From assembly GCF_001971705.1 (NCBI RefSeq), contig NZ_CP019327.1:1364001-1428000 (forward strand): DNA of 64,000 nt, given 5' to 3'. Position numbers and translations under genes: made by a program. Below the pieces are notes generated by a model, which was given only the letters and a program-made list of their open reading frames with translations, was not told the DNA's origin and ran no database searches. Position 1 is the stretch's first letter, and the number at the start of each line of letters is the position of its first letter. Source of the DNA: Natronorubrum daqingense. Lineage in GTDB: Archaea; Halobacteriota; Halobacteria; Halobacteriales; Natrialbaceae. Shown piece after piece: positions 18,826 through 27,284 of this stretch.

Positions 18826-19913
18826 GCGCAGATTCCGACGAGCAAGCACGAGAACAGTTAATCGACCTCGCAGCACAGTTTTACGATCAGTTCGAACTGG
18901 GCGAAATTCCCCACATGTCCGTCCCGACGCGGACGAAGAACAACATCGAGTACAGCGAAGCGGAGGACGTCTGGGTGTACGGCGACCGCGAGTCGACCCG
19001 ATCGGCGAACTCCGTTCGCGGGGCTCGAAAGCTGCTCAAGGCCGTCTACACTATCGAGTTCCTCGCGAACCAACTCGATCAAGATCGATCCTCCACCCTG
19101 CGTGAACTGTACTACCTCTCGGAGAGTTGGGACAACAAGGAAGCGCAGTTCAACGATCAAGACGAGTCCAACGGGCTGATCGAGGACCTCGAGATCGTTT
19201 CGGGGGTCACTCGTGAGGACTTTCACATGCGCCCGGAGGAATCCGGCGCGACGATCATGGGCCCCCTGCACCTTCGCGAGCAAACCCGTCGCGGCGAACG
19301 CGAAATCCACTGTCAGAAAGACGTCGGCGAAGGTGGGTATCAGATCCCGAACAATCCCGACACGATCGAGTTCCTCGACTCGGAGGCCGACTTCATTCTG
19401 GCGGTCGAGACCGGTGGTATGCGCGACCGCCTCGTCGAAAACGGCTTCGACGACGAGTACAACGCCCTCATCGTCCACCTCAAGGGACAACCCGCCCGTG
19501 CAACTCGTCGGATCATCAAGCGACTCCACGACGAACTCGGCATTCCTGTCACCGTCTTCGCCGACGGTGACCCCTGGTCGTATCGGATCTACGGCTCCGT
19601 CGCCTACGGGTCGATCAAATCGGCTCACCTCTCGGAATACCTCGCAACTCCGGAAGCCGAGTACATCGGCATCCAACCCGCCGACATCGTCGAGTACGAA
19701 CTCCCGACCGACCCGCTCAGCGACTCCGACATCAACGCCCTCGAGAGCGAACTCGAGGACCCGCGCTTCCAGACTGACTACTGGGAAGAACAGATCGAAC
19801 TCCAACTCGAGATCGAGAAGAAGTCCGAACAACAGTCGCTCGCTGCACGCGGGCTGGACTTCGTGACGGAAACGTACCTTCCCGAGCGACTCGACGAGAT
19901 GGGCGTCATCTAA
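18822..19913 (+). CDS. top6A: DNA topoisomerase VI subunit A (Spo11 homologue)
   Basis: 363 residues. DNA-cleaving subunit. The catalytic tyrosine is in [11 protein letters not shown] of the winged-helix 5Y-CAP domain, and the TOPRIM metal residues are in AVETGGM and [11 protein letters not shown]. Its start overlaps the top6B stop by 4 nt, consistent with coupled translation in one operon. Subunit length and motif order are normal. Confidence 0.97.
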   Translation: MSADSDEQAREQLIDLAAQFYDQFELGEIPHMSVPTRTKNNIEYSEAEDVWVYGDRESTRSANSVRGARKLLKAVYTIEFLANQLDQDRSSTLRELYYLSESWDNKEAQFNDQDESNGLIEDLEIVSGVTREDFHMRPEESGATIMGPLHLREQTRRGEREIHCQKDVGEGGYQIPNNPDTIEFLDSEADFILAVETGGMRDRLVENGFDDEYNALIVHLKGQPARATRRIIKRLHDELGIPVTVFADGDPWSYRIYGSVAYGSIKSAHLSEYLATPEAEYIGIQPADIVEYELPTDPLSDSDINALESELEDPRFQTDYWEEQIELQLEIEKKSEQQSLAARGLDFVTETYLPERLDEMGVI

Positions 19914-19974
19914 GCTCCGTTTCGGCACCTCTCTCCGACTCTATCGCTCTTTTCGAGCGCAGTGTTCTCGAGGC

Positions 19975-20691
19975 TCAGTGGTCGTCTGGATCGTCAAGCA
20001 CGACCGGGACACCACGGTTTGCGACATCGACGACGAACGCGTCCGCGTCGACCTCGATCGCCTCGAACGTATCGTAATGAACCGGCAGGACGAGATCCGG
20101 CTCGAGCGTTTCTGCGAGTGCTGCGGCGTCGTGGCGATCCATCGTGAACGTCCCCCCAACGGGCGGCATGAAGAGATCGACGTCCATCGTCTCGTGACTC
20201 TCGAGTGCGTCGGTGTCACCCGGCCAGAACGCCGTGACGCCGTCGACGGTAACCGCGAATCCACACCCCCGTCCTTCGGGGTGATACGGGTCGCCGCGTT
20301 CGTCGACGTGTGGTCCGTCGGGAGCGTTGTACGCCGGCGTCGTGAACAGATCGAGCGGGCCGAGGATGAACGACTCGTCCGCGCGGACGCGTTCGACCTC
20401 GTAGGGTAACTCTTCGGGCTGTTCGACCGGTCGATCGAGTTCCGTCGCGTCGATCGACTCGTGGACGACGACGATCGCGTTTTCGTGAGCCACCCGTCGG
20501 ATCGAGTCGGAATCGTAGTGGTGGTCGTGACTGACGAGGACGAGATCGCCATCGTTCGGTTCGTGGCCCTCGAGCGTTCCGTACGCCTCGGGTCCGGGAT
20601 CGATGTAGATCACGGTCCCCGTTCGCCCCTCGAGACGGATCGTGGCGAGACCGTACCAGTCGACGGTCACCGCACCAAATCTAACGGTCAT
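19975..20691 (-). CDS. Metallo-beta-lactamase-fold hydrolase (UPF0173/UlaG-like)
   Basis: 238 residues. The metal ligands are visible as HDHHYDSDS, FWPGDTDAL and LPVHYDTF, the pattern of the short UPF0173/UlaG-type MBL proteins. Function of most family members is unknown; lactonase or phosphodiesterase activity is possible. The ATG at 20691 (MTVRFGAV) begins at the first beta strand. It converges with top6A and is followed on the same strand by the gene read from 21507, so the two may be cotranscribed (78 nt apart). Confidence 0.83.
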   Translation of the reverse strand: MTVRFGAVTVDWYGLATIRLEGRTGTVIYIDPGPEAYGTLEGHEPNDGDLVLVSHDHHYDSDSIRRVAHENAIVVVHESIDATELDRPVEQPEELPYEVERVRADESFILGPLDLFTTPAYNAPDGPHVDERGDPYHPEGRGCGFAVTVDGVTAFWPGDTDALESHETMDVDLFMPPVGGTFTMDRHDAAALAETLEPDLVLPVHYDTFEAIEVDADAFVVDVANRGVPVVLDDPDDH

Positions 20692-20769
20692 ACGAGTGAG
20701 TTCGAGGGAGTGAGTCGAAAAAGATTCGAAACAGGTGTTCTCTGAGTAGCGAACGCTTCGCACTCAGGC

Positions 20770-21507
20770 TCAGGGGACGCGAACGCTGTGCTCGAGCGTC
20801 CCGACGCCTTCGACTTCGATTTCTACCTCGTCGCCGTCCTCGAGCGGGCCAACTCCTTCGGGTGTGCCCGTTGCGATGACGTCTCCGGGCTCGAGGGTCA
20901 TGTACGTCGTAATCTCCGCGATGAGTTCCGGAATGGAGAAGATCAGCTGTGTGCGCGATCCGTCCTGTTTGAGTTCGCCGTTGACTCGCGAGCGGACTGC
21001 CGCGTCCTCGGGGACTTCGTCGGGTGTGGCCAGCACCGGTCCGATCGGCGCAGCGCCGTCGAACGCTTTCCCGCGGACCCAGTTTTGTTCCTGGCGTTGA
21101 TCGTCCCGGTTCGAGACGTCGTTGACGCAGGTGAAGCCCTCGACGACGTCCATCGCGTCCGCTTCGGGGACGTGACGGCACTGTTCGCCGATGACGACGC
21201 CGAGTTCGGCCTCGTGATCGATACGCTCCTTTCCGGCGGGGACGGTAACGGTATCCCCGTGGCTCGCGAGCGTGTTCGGCGGCTTCAAGAACAACAGCGG
21301 CCGGTCGGGAACGTCAGAGCCCATCTCGTCCGCGTGGTCGGCGTAGTTCCGACCGATACAGACGACCTTCGAGGACTCGCTCGGTGGGAGGACGTCGATG
21401 GCCTCGTCCTCGAGGCTATAACTCTCGTTTGCGAAGTGAACGTGGCCGTCGTCGTACTCGCCGCGGCGGATTGCGCCGGCCGGATCGCGGAATCGGACGT
21501 ATTTCAT
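20770..21507 (-). CDS. Fumarylacetoacetate hydrolase family protein
   Basis: 245 residues, a single FAH domain. The signature GRNYADHADEMG is followed by the metal ligands in DHEAELGVVIGEQ and the conserved TGTPEGVGPLEDGD. Family members are acylpyruvases, 2-keto-pentenoate hydratase/decarboxylases or oxaloacetate decarboxylases. Without pathway neighbours the substrate is undetermined. The ATG at 21507 (MKYVRFRD) starts the domain; an upstream in-frame start adds nine residues. It is upstream of the MBL-fold hydrolase on the same strand. Confidence 0.88.
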   Translation of the reverse strand: MKYVRFRDPAGAIRRGEYDDGHVHFANESYSLEDEAIDVLPPSESSKVVCIGRNYADHADEMGSDVPDRPLLFLKPPNTLASHGDTVTVPAGKERIDHEAELGVVIGEQCRHVPEADAMDVVEGFTCVNDVSNRDDQRQEQNWVRGKAFDGAAPIGPVLATPDEVPEDAAVRSRVNGELKQDGSRTQLIFSIPELIAEITTYMTLEPGDVIATGTPEGVGPLEDGDEVEIEVEGVGTLEHSVRVP

Positions 21508-21733
21508 GAGCGAAGGGTTGTGGCGATGGGTCAAAAGCGTTGAGATGGCGGTGGTGTCGGTTGGACATCAGAAGATGCCAGAAAAAGACAGTGGTGCGGT
21601 ACTGTATGTCACGACGGAGTTGGAACGGAACGCTTTTTACTAGGCCTCGGCAATCACTGATTGCAGATCAAGTCACGCACCATTGGCGAGATGGACACCG
21701 TCCGTCGAAGCCCGGCGCGTGAACGATGTGAAC

Positions 21734-21808
21734 GCTCCGTTGGTGTAGTCCGGCCAATCATTTCGGCCTTTCGAGCCGATGACCAGGGTTCAAATCCCTG
21801 ACGGAGCA
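21734..21808 (+). tRNA. tRNA-Glu (anticodon TTC)
   Basis: 75 nt. Acceptor stem GCTCCGT pairs with ACGGAGC; discriminator A at 21808; no encoded CCA. The anticodon stem TCGGC/GCCGA closes the loop CTTTCGA, giving anticodon TTC. The T-arm is GGG TTCAAAT CCC. A TATA-like TTTTTA lies about 100 nt upstream (21634-21639), so a precursor with a leader is possible. A degenerate copy of its 3' end follows at 21897-21918. Confidence 0.95.
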
Positions 21809-21918
21809 CTCTTCTGAACGAACAACGTGAGTGAAGAAGGAGCGCACGCTCTGGGTTTGAACCACGGAAATCCGAGCGGTAAGGAGGATTTGCATCGGGT
21901 TCAAATCCCTGGCGGACA
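21809..21918 (+). repeat. tRNA-Glu trailing unit (degenerate): hairpin, antisense T-arm, 3'-end copy
   Basis: Directly after the tRNA come a short hairpin (CTCTTCT at 21809-21815 with AGAAGGAG at 21835-21842, one bulge), an antisense T-arm-like GGGTTTGAACC (21853-21863), a small inverted repeat (AAATCC 21868-21873 / GGATTT 21886-21891), and GGGTTCAAATCCCTG (21897-21911), which repeats the tRNA T-arm, followed by a diverged acceptor half. It cannot form a tRNA. The layout matches the units after tRNA-Ser and tRNA-Val but is more decayed. Confidence 0.7.
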
Positions 21919-22187
21919 CCCTTCCGACGTTCAACCTTTTGAGTTACGTCTACGATATTTGTTGTGTCTCGGTTTCTGATCGTGGAGTGGCAGCACTCGA
22001 GTTTCAGGCGATGGTGACTATTTCAGTACATAACACACGACCTTCTCGCCGTCTACATTCGTGTCCTTTCGATCTACAATTAGCTCTACTAATTGCTATC
22101 GACGATCAATATCTCAACCACGTTCGAACTCAATACAGCTACTGGCCAATGTATTTTTAATGGTGTATTTCCTTGGATAGGAAAACG

Positions 22188-23507
22188 ATGGGACGCTTTC
22201 GCCTTTCTACGAATGAGCGGGCTCTTTCGCCGGTTATCGGGACGGTGCTTATGGTCGGTATTACAGTGACGCTGATGGCGATGGTTGGGGCCGTCGTCTT
22301 ACAGGGGACACCGGCTGAAGCGAATTCGGAAATGGAAGTCGTTTACCAAGAAGACCACGACGGCGATAATACGCTGCTACAGGTTGGTGTGGCGTCAGGC
22401 GAGGGAGAACTTGACCTAGTCGCAGGTAATGAAGACGTTTGCGACTGGGACGGCCCGATGAACGTCGAAACAGGAGACACTGTTACTATGACGTGTTCTG
22501 AAAGCGATCTACCAGTAGCTGACTCCGTTTCCGTCATTCACGATGGTGGACAGTCAGAAGTTATCGACGAGATTGATATCGAAGGGAATGCACCGGAGTT
22601 CTTGACTAGTCTCAGTACAGAGACGAGTATTCAAAATGGCCAGTACACAATAGAAGCCACCGGACAAGTCGAGAACAACGGCAATGCAGCAGGGGAACAA
22701 GATGTTGTGCTTGAAGTCGTCGGCGAAAAATCAGAAACTGAGACCGTTATTCTTGACGAAGGGCAGACTGGATACCTAGACACAAAATGGGAAACTCCAA
22801 TCAGCCAGGCAGACGACCAAACTGTCCAGATCCAGAGTGAAGACGACTCTGAAACCTCGAATATCGCGTTTGGTGAGTTCGTTATTACCGACGTTGAGAC
22901 ACCAGACGAAACCTTCGAAGGTGAACCGACAGAAATCGAAGCCGAAATCGAAAATACAGGTGAGGAAACCGACGTGCAAGACATCGAGTTCGAAATCATC
23001 AACGAAGGGGGTAATGGCGATGAAACCGTTGACACCCACCACAATCTCGAGCTTGGCGCAGGTGAATCCGAGACGGTGACGTTCGAGTGGGAACCAGCGG
23101 AGGAAAATAACGAACGAACGTATTCGTCAGTTGTTAGTACTGAGGACAATCACCAACCAGGTAATCCAATTCACGTTGATACAGTTCCGGTACCAGAGTT
23201 CGACAGCGTGACAGCAGAGGCCACTGAAGACCATAATCCGGGGCCCAACGATCCACCTAGTGTAGTGGAATTTAAGCACGATATCGAAAGTGAGCCCGCC
23301 GATATCGATATTGAGTTCGCTGTAGATGTTAATGAAGACGGTAATACGGAAACTGAGTCAGTAACGGAGACTGACGAAACAGTTGTAATCGAACTCGATG
23401 TCGACGGTCATGATGACGATTATCCAGCAGAAGTCACAGCGACCGTCGGTGAAACGGAGTGTACAACGACGATCAACGAAAACGACGGTGTCGTCGACGT
23501 TTGCTAA
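22188..23507 (+). CDS. Archaeal type IV pilin-like surface protein with CARDB-like repeats
   Basis: 439 residues. The N-terminus carries the archaeal pilin signature NERALSPVIGTVLMVGI followed by a hydrophobic segment, expected to be processed by prepilin peptidase. The remainder is very acidic and contains beta-rich CARDB-like modules (around residues 150-230 and 240-330, each with an E-x-EN-x-G motif), typical of extracellular adhesion or structural domains. The ATG at 22188 agrees with a TATA-like TTTTTAA at 22154-22160; an earlier TTG at 22173 would fall before the transcription start. The gene is AT-richer than its neighbours and holds four CTAG tetranucleotides, suggesting transfer. The final Cys residues may form a disulfide. 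Confidence 0.82.
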   Translation: MGRFRLSTNERALSPVIGTVLMVGITVTLMAMVGAVVLQGTPAEANSEMEVVYQEDHDGDNTLLQVGVASGEGELDLVAGNEDVCDWDGPMNVETGDTVTMTCSESDLPVADSVSVIHDGGQSEVIDEIDIEGNAPEFLTSLSTETSIQNGQYTIEATGQVENNGNAAGEQDVVLEVVGEKSETETVILDEGQTGYLDTKWETPISQADDQTVQIQSEDDSETSNIAFGEFVITDVETPDETFEGEPTEIEAEIENTGEETDVQDIEFEIINEGGNGDETVDTHHNLELGAGESETVTFEWEPAEENNERTYSSVVSTEDNHQPGNPIHVDTVPVPEFDSVTAEATEDHNPGPNDPPSVVEFKHDIESEPADIDIEFAVDVNEDGNTETESVTETDETVVIELDVDGHDDDYPAEVTATVGETECTTTINENDGVVDVC

Positions 23508-23571
23508 TCAATCCGGTTAGATAGTACAATATTCTAAGCGGAGGTATTACGATTTAGTGACCGATTCCCGG

Positions 23572-23844
23572 CTACTGAAACGTCGTTTTGGTTGTCGTTG
23601 ACTTCTCGAGTACATCCTCAATCTCAGAGGCAGCAAACACGTTGTTTCGATCGGACTCGTTGAGACGACGGAAGTGGTACGTCTCGGCACGGTCGAAGAC
23701 CAGTTCGGTGAGGCGTCGTGAACGCTCGTACGGGATTTCGCTCACAGCGACTAAAATTGCGTCGGTTGGTTTGTATCCTTCAATTCGCAGTTTTGACATC
23801 GAGCAATCTGCGGGAAGTTTCAGATATCCTCCGTCGACGGTCAC
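23572..23844 (-). CDS. Hypothetical protein, 90 residues
   Basis: I do not recognise it. It has a mixed composition: an N-terminal beta-like stretch (GGYLKLP), then KLRIEGYKPTDAILVAV and a charged helix RSRRLTELVFDRAETYHF. No Cys cluster, signal peptide or membrane segment is seen apart from one Cys. The GTG at 23844 is preceded by GGAG at a suitable distance; an internal ATG at 23799 would give 75 residues. It converges with the pilin-like gene and is followed upstream on the same strand by the zinc-ribbon gene. Confidence 0.5.
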   Translation of the reverse strand: MTVDGGYLKLPADCSMSKLRIEGYKPTDAILVAVSEIPYERSRRLTELVFDRAETYHFRRLNESDRNNVFAASEIEDVLEKSTTTKTTFQ

Positions 23845-23900
23845 TCATTTCGTCTCCAACCCTGCTCGTTTGAGTGAGTCCGTTTGTACCGTTAGGCCTG

Positions 23901-24020
23901 TCACTCCTCAAGTTCAGATATCTCGAGTCGTCGTTCACAGTTGTGACACTGGTATCCGCCCTCGATGTGTTCGTAGACGCGTTCACCGCAGCGTTGGCAT
24001 CGCCAGCGGGGATGTTTCAT
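23901..24020 (-). CDS. 39-residue zinc-ribbon micro-protein
   Basis: A short frame starting with ATG at 24020 encodes MKHPRWRCQRCGERVYE and continues through YQCHNCERRLEISELEE. Two CxxC knuckles (CQRC and CHNC, 14 residues between them) form a complete rubredoxin-type zinc ribbon, and the protein ends shortly after. Small zinc-finger proteins of this size are common in haloarchaea and can act in nucleic-acid or protein contacts. Its spacing of 56 nt before the 90-residue gene on the same strand allows cotranscription. Confidence 0.72.
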   Translation of the reverse strand: MKHPRWRCQRCGERVYEHIEGGYQCHNCERRLEISELEE

Positions 24021-24161
24021 TGGTTGGGATGGGGCACCGAATAGTGATAAGGCCACGGGCTGTCAGTTGGGCTACCGATACGTCTGGACGCTCGAGCAGT
24101 CGATCATCGCCATCTCTGGTCCGGCGATGGAATTACCTTCGCCCCTCGAGTATCGTCCGCT

Positions 24162-24653
24162 ATGGACGACCACACCAGTGACCCCTCGGTGGCTCCGCCG
24201 TCCGGGGATTCCGTTCCAACTGGCTGGAACACCTCCGAGGGACGCTGGGAGCACGCAACGCTTCGCCGGGCAACTGTACACGGCGTTCGACTGTTCAACG
24301 CCGGCGCGTACCACGAGAGTCACGATTGCTTCGAACTCGAGTGGTACAATTACGGCCGCGGAACGGCCGAAAGCGCGTTCTGTCACGGAATGGTCCAGGT
24401 TGCCGCCGGCGCGTACAAGCACGTTGACTTTCAAAACGACGACGGCATGCGCTCGCTCTTTCGAACGGCGTTGCAGTATCTCCAGCATACTCCGCGCGAT
24501 TTCTACGGCGTTGACGTACTCGACGTTCGGACGGTGATCACGAACGCACTCGAGGACCCTGCACAAATCGACGACTGGCAGATCCGTCTCGACGGCGACG
24601 AACCGACCGCTCGAGCGATCGATTTCGAGTACGTTCAGGAACTCGAAGAGTGA
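24162..24653 (+). CDS. DUF309 family protein
   Basis: 163 residues. The DUF309 core is clear: a helix with [20 protein letters not shown], a second helix with [17 protein letters not shown], and a later [13 protein letters not shown]. The conserved His/Glu residues on the two helices suggest a small helical bundle with a possible metal or active site, but no function is established. The first ~25 residues are a disordered N-terminal extension. It is flanked by the zinc-ribbon gene (divergent) and an AstE/AspA-like gene downstream on the same strand. Confidence 0.82.
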   Translation: MDDHTSDPSVAPPSGDSVPTGWNTSEGRWEHATLRRATVHGVRLFNAGAYHESHDCFELEWYNYGRGTAESAFCHGMVQVAAGAYKHVDFQNDDGMRSLFRTALQYLQHTPRDFYGVDVLDVRTVITNALEDPAQIDDWQIRLDGDEPTARAIDFEYVQELEE

Positions 24654-24789
24654 GACAGTCGATTCAGACACGCATCGGCCGTCGGAACGCAGATAGTGTG
24701 GATAATTCACATCCTCCGTGGTCCGTGAGAGAGTCTCGTCCGGGTATGAGACCGAATCGCCTTTTGGCGCTGAGTCCAACTAGTCGGTA

Positions 24790-25587
24790 ATGAACGTTGC
24801 ACAGCTCGGGTCGGGAACGCCTGAGATTGCTGTCGTTGCAGGTGTTCACGGAGACGAGCCATGTGGTGTTCGGGCCGTCAGACGATTGCTCGAGGAGCGC
24901 CCGACCGTTGCACGGCCGGTCAAGCTCATCATCGTGAACGAAAAGGCACTCGAGCGACAGGTCCGATTCGTCGATGAAGACCTGAATCGAGCGTTTCCGG
25001 GGGATCCAGACGCGGCGACCCACGAGGGTCGCCTCGCTGCTTGGCTGGTCGAAGAACTCGATGGCTGTCTGACCTTTTCGATGCACTCGACGCAGAGTCA
25101 CGCCGAACCGTTCGCGATCGTCAACGAGGTGACCGACCGAGCGCGTGAACTCGTGCCGCAGTTGCCGGTTGCAGCGATGGTCGAGACGAGCAACTTTGCG
25201 GAGGGGCGGCTCTTCTCCGAAATCGATACGATCGAGGTCGAGTGTGGCCTGCAGGGGTCCGAAACGGCTGCTCAGAACGCGGACCGATTGATGCGGGCGT
25301 TTCTCACCGCCGTCGGTGCGCTCCCGGGCGACACGATCCATCGAGAGCTCCCAGTCTACCGATTGACGGACGTTATTCGGAAAGAGCGAGCCGAGACCTA
25401 CGAAGTCTTCGTCGACAACTTCACGGAAGTGAAGCCGGGCGATCCATTCGCCGCTGCCGACGGTAACCGACAGGTCGCAGAGGAGGCGTTCTATCCGATT
25501 CTCATGTCCTCGAACGGCTATCGGAACGTGTTCGGATACGCAGCAGAGAAACTCGAGACCGTGTCGTCTCAGTCGACTGCCGAGTAA
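24790..25587 (+). CDS. Succinylglutamate desuccinylase/aspartoacylase family zinc hydrolase
   Basis: 265 residues, M14-like zinc carboxypeptidase fold. Metal and active-site motifs: GVHGDEPCG (His and Glu ligands), DEDLNRAFPGDP (substrate-binding Asn-Arg), MHSTQSH (third ligand) and IEVECGLQG (catalytic Glu). A C-terminal beta barrel follows after residue ~190. It deacylates an N-acyl amino acid or related amide; the natural substrate is not evident from the neighbours. The ATG at 24790 starts directly at the first strand. Confidence 0.85.
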   Translation: MNVAQLGSGTPEIAVVAGVHGDEPCGVRAVRRLLEERPTVARPVKLIIVNEKALERQVRFVDEDLNRAFPGDPDAATHEGRLAAWLVEELDGCLTFSMHSTQSHAEPFAIVNEVTDRARELVPQLPVAAMVETSNFAEGRLFSEIDTIEVECGLQGSETAAQNADRLMRAFLTAVGALPGDTIHRELPVYRLTDVIRKERAETYEVFVDNFTEVKPGDPFAAADGNRQVAEEAFYPILMSSNGYRNVFGYAAEKLETVSSQSTAE

Positions 25588-25676
25588 CCCGGCGGTAGGT
25601 CGTGCGTCGGCGTCCGAGATGGACACAAGTTTCCCCGGGTCGGTAGGTTTGATACGCTGGCACCCCTTTCCGGTGC

Positions 25677-26234
25677 ATGATGAGTGCAACACTCACTATC
25701 GGGTTGCTCGCGGAGCTGTTCCCGAACGGGATCAGCCACTACGCGCTCGGGGGGTTGTTAGTCGGACTCGGGGTTGCCGTCATTTACCTCGGAACGGGGA
25801 TCGCTGCAGGAGCGAGTACGTTCTTGGAGTCGACGCTCTCCTACGGCTCGAGCCTCTCGCAATTTCAACAGTATCGCGCGTCGCGTGACTGGCGCGTCGT
25901 GTTCACGCTCGGTATCGTCGCCGGTGCGGCCGTCTACGCGTTGACGTTCCAGTCGGGTCTGGTTTCGAGTGGGTTGCAGTCGGGCGCAACGACTGGTGAA
26001 CTTCGTGACGTCGGCGGGATTACGATCTGGTTGACCGACGTCCAGCCGTGGCGGCTGTTCCTCGGGGGCATTCTGATCGGAATCGGCACGCGCGTCGGGA
26101 AGGGCTGTACGTCGGGCCACGGTGTCTGTGGCGTCGGATCCGCCTCGAGTGCGTCGTTCGTCGGTGTCGCGACGTTTCTCCTGATTGCGATTGGAACGGC
26201 TCAATTGGTGCAGGCCGTGGGGGTGAGCCCGTAA
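25677..26234 (+). CDS. YeeE/YedE family membrane protein, N-terminal-half type
   Basis: 185 residues with about five transmembrane helices. It carries the family signature GKGCTSGHGVCG, whose cysteine is used in thiosulfate-transporting relatives (YeeE/TsuA) to relay the sulfur anion. Full-length bacterial members hold two such halves; here the second half is the next gene. The two frames overlap (TAATG at 26232-26236), so they are probably translated together and assemble as one transporter. Uptake of thiosulfate or another sulfur species is the likely role. Confidence 0.85.
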   Translation: MMSATLTIGLLAELFPNGISHYALGGLLVGLGVAVIYLGTGIAAGASTFLESTLSYGSSLSQFQQYRASRDWRVVFTLGIVAGAAVYALTFQSGLVSSGLQSGATTGELRDVGGITIWLTDVQPWRLFLGGILIGIGTRVGKGCTSGHGVCGVGSASSASFVGVATFLLIAIGTAQLVQAVGVSP

Positions 26235-26701
26235 TGAGCGCCGACCACGAGCAACATCCGTTGTTCCTTCCGCTGGTGTTTGCTGGCGGTCTCATCTTCG
26301 GCTTCGGGCTCGGATTCAGTCACATGGCACAGCCGGAGGTCGTTCTGAACTTCCTCACGTTCGAGGACTTAGGGCTGCTGTTCGTCATGTTCGGTGCGGC
26401 TGTCGTAACGGGACTCACGTTCTTCGGCGTGAAGCTCTTCCGGAGTGATGCCCCGTTGACCGGCACCGTTTACGGACGTCGACTGAAGACGCTAGATACG
26501 AACGTCGTTCTCGGGGGCGGAATCTTCGGCGTCGGCTGGGGACTTTCCGGGATCTGTCCCGGAGCAGCCTACGCCAGTCTCGGCGTGGGTAACATCTTCA
26601 TCCTCTATGGAATCGCGGGCATGTTCGTCGGTGCGTACATTCAGGGCTACTGGCGCTCGACGAGCGCCGGGACAGACGCGTCGACACCCACAGCGGAGTG
26701 A
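26234..26701 (+). CDS. YeeE/YedE family membrane protein, C-terminal-half type
   Basis: 155 residues, about four transmembrane helices. The second YeeE/YedE signature GVGWGLSGICPGAA is present, with the conserved Cys. FSHMAQPEVVLNFL near the N-terminus is typical of the second-half subfamily. The ATG overlaps the stop of the preceding gene, which supports a two-component transporter. The longer open frame upstream of this ATG is out of phase with the first gene and is not real. Confidence 0.85.
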   Translation: MSADHEQHPLFLPLVFAGGLIFGFGLGFSHMAQPEVVLNFLTFEDLGLLFVMFGAAVVTGLTFFGVKLFRSDAPLTGTVYGRRLKTLDTNVVLGGGIFGVGWGLSGICPGAAYASLGVGNIFILYGIAGMFVGAYIQGYWRSTSAGTDASTPTAE

Positions 26702-26817
26702 GAGTGGACGAATTTTCACGCTCGAATCATCGAGAGAGTCTCGAGGCCCGACATCTCGGTGACCAGTTCGGATATGATGACGCAAGGTCTATCCCCCTTC
26801 GTCGACATATCTCAGAC

Positions 26818-27162
26818 ATGGAGTTCCCACCGAACCAGGGCCTCGATCAGGACGAAGTCGACGAACAGGTAGATGACCTCCTCGCCGACAACGACGTCGT
26901 CCTCTTCATGAAGGGGACCGAACTCATGCCACAGTGTGGCTACTCGCGCAAAGCGCTCGGGCTCATCTCCCAACACCGGGAGGAGTTCGAAACGGTCGAC
27001 GTCCTCGACTCACTCGACGAGTACCGCGCCGCACTCAACCGTCACAGTGGCTGGGAGACGATCCCTCAGACGTTCGTCGACGGCGAGTTCGTCGGTGGAT
27101 CTGACGTTCTCGAAGAACTCGAGGAGCGCGGAGAATTAGACGAGACGCTCGAAACAGCGTAA
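26818..27162 (+). CDS. Monothiol glutaredoxin-family protein
   Basis: 114 residues, thioredoxin fold. MKGTELMPQCGYSRKA matches the Grx4/GrxD monothiol class (usually CGFS), with Tyr for Phe; ETIPQTFVDGEFVGGSD is the cis-Pro and GG substrate region. Relatives bind and deliver 2Fe-2S clusters. The ATG at 26818 gives the normal N-terminus; the frame is open upstream. It lies 116 nt after the sulfur-transporter pair, so a link to sulfur or cluster metabolism is suggestive only. Haloarchaea lack glutathione, so the cluster co-ligand thiol must differ. Confidence 0.88.
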   Translation: MEFPPNQGLDQDEVDEQVDDLLADNDVVLFMKGTELMPQCGYSRKALGLISQHREEFETVDVLDSLDEYRAALNRHSGWETIPQTFVDGEFVGGSDVLEELEERGELDETLETA

Positions 27163-27284
27163 GTAACACACGCAATCCGATAGTACATGTATCCGGATTG
27201 ATTCGAGGCGTATTCAATAGCAGGTCATATAAGTCACGCGCTCGTACTAGGAACTCAGCGACTATCGCCGCAGACCATCCACTC

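Noticed and set aside
21939-22160. A 73-codon frame before the pilin gene
   Set aside because: It has no conserved feature, overlaps the pilin promoter, and its composition looks like translated AT-rich intergenic DNA.
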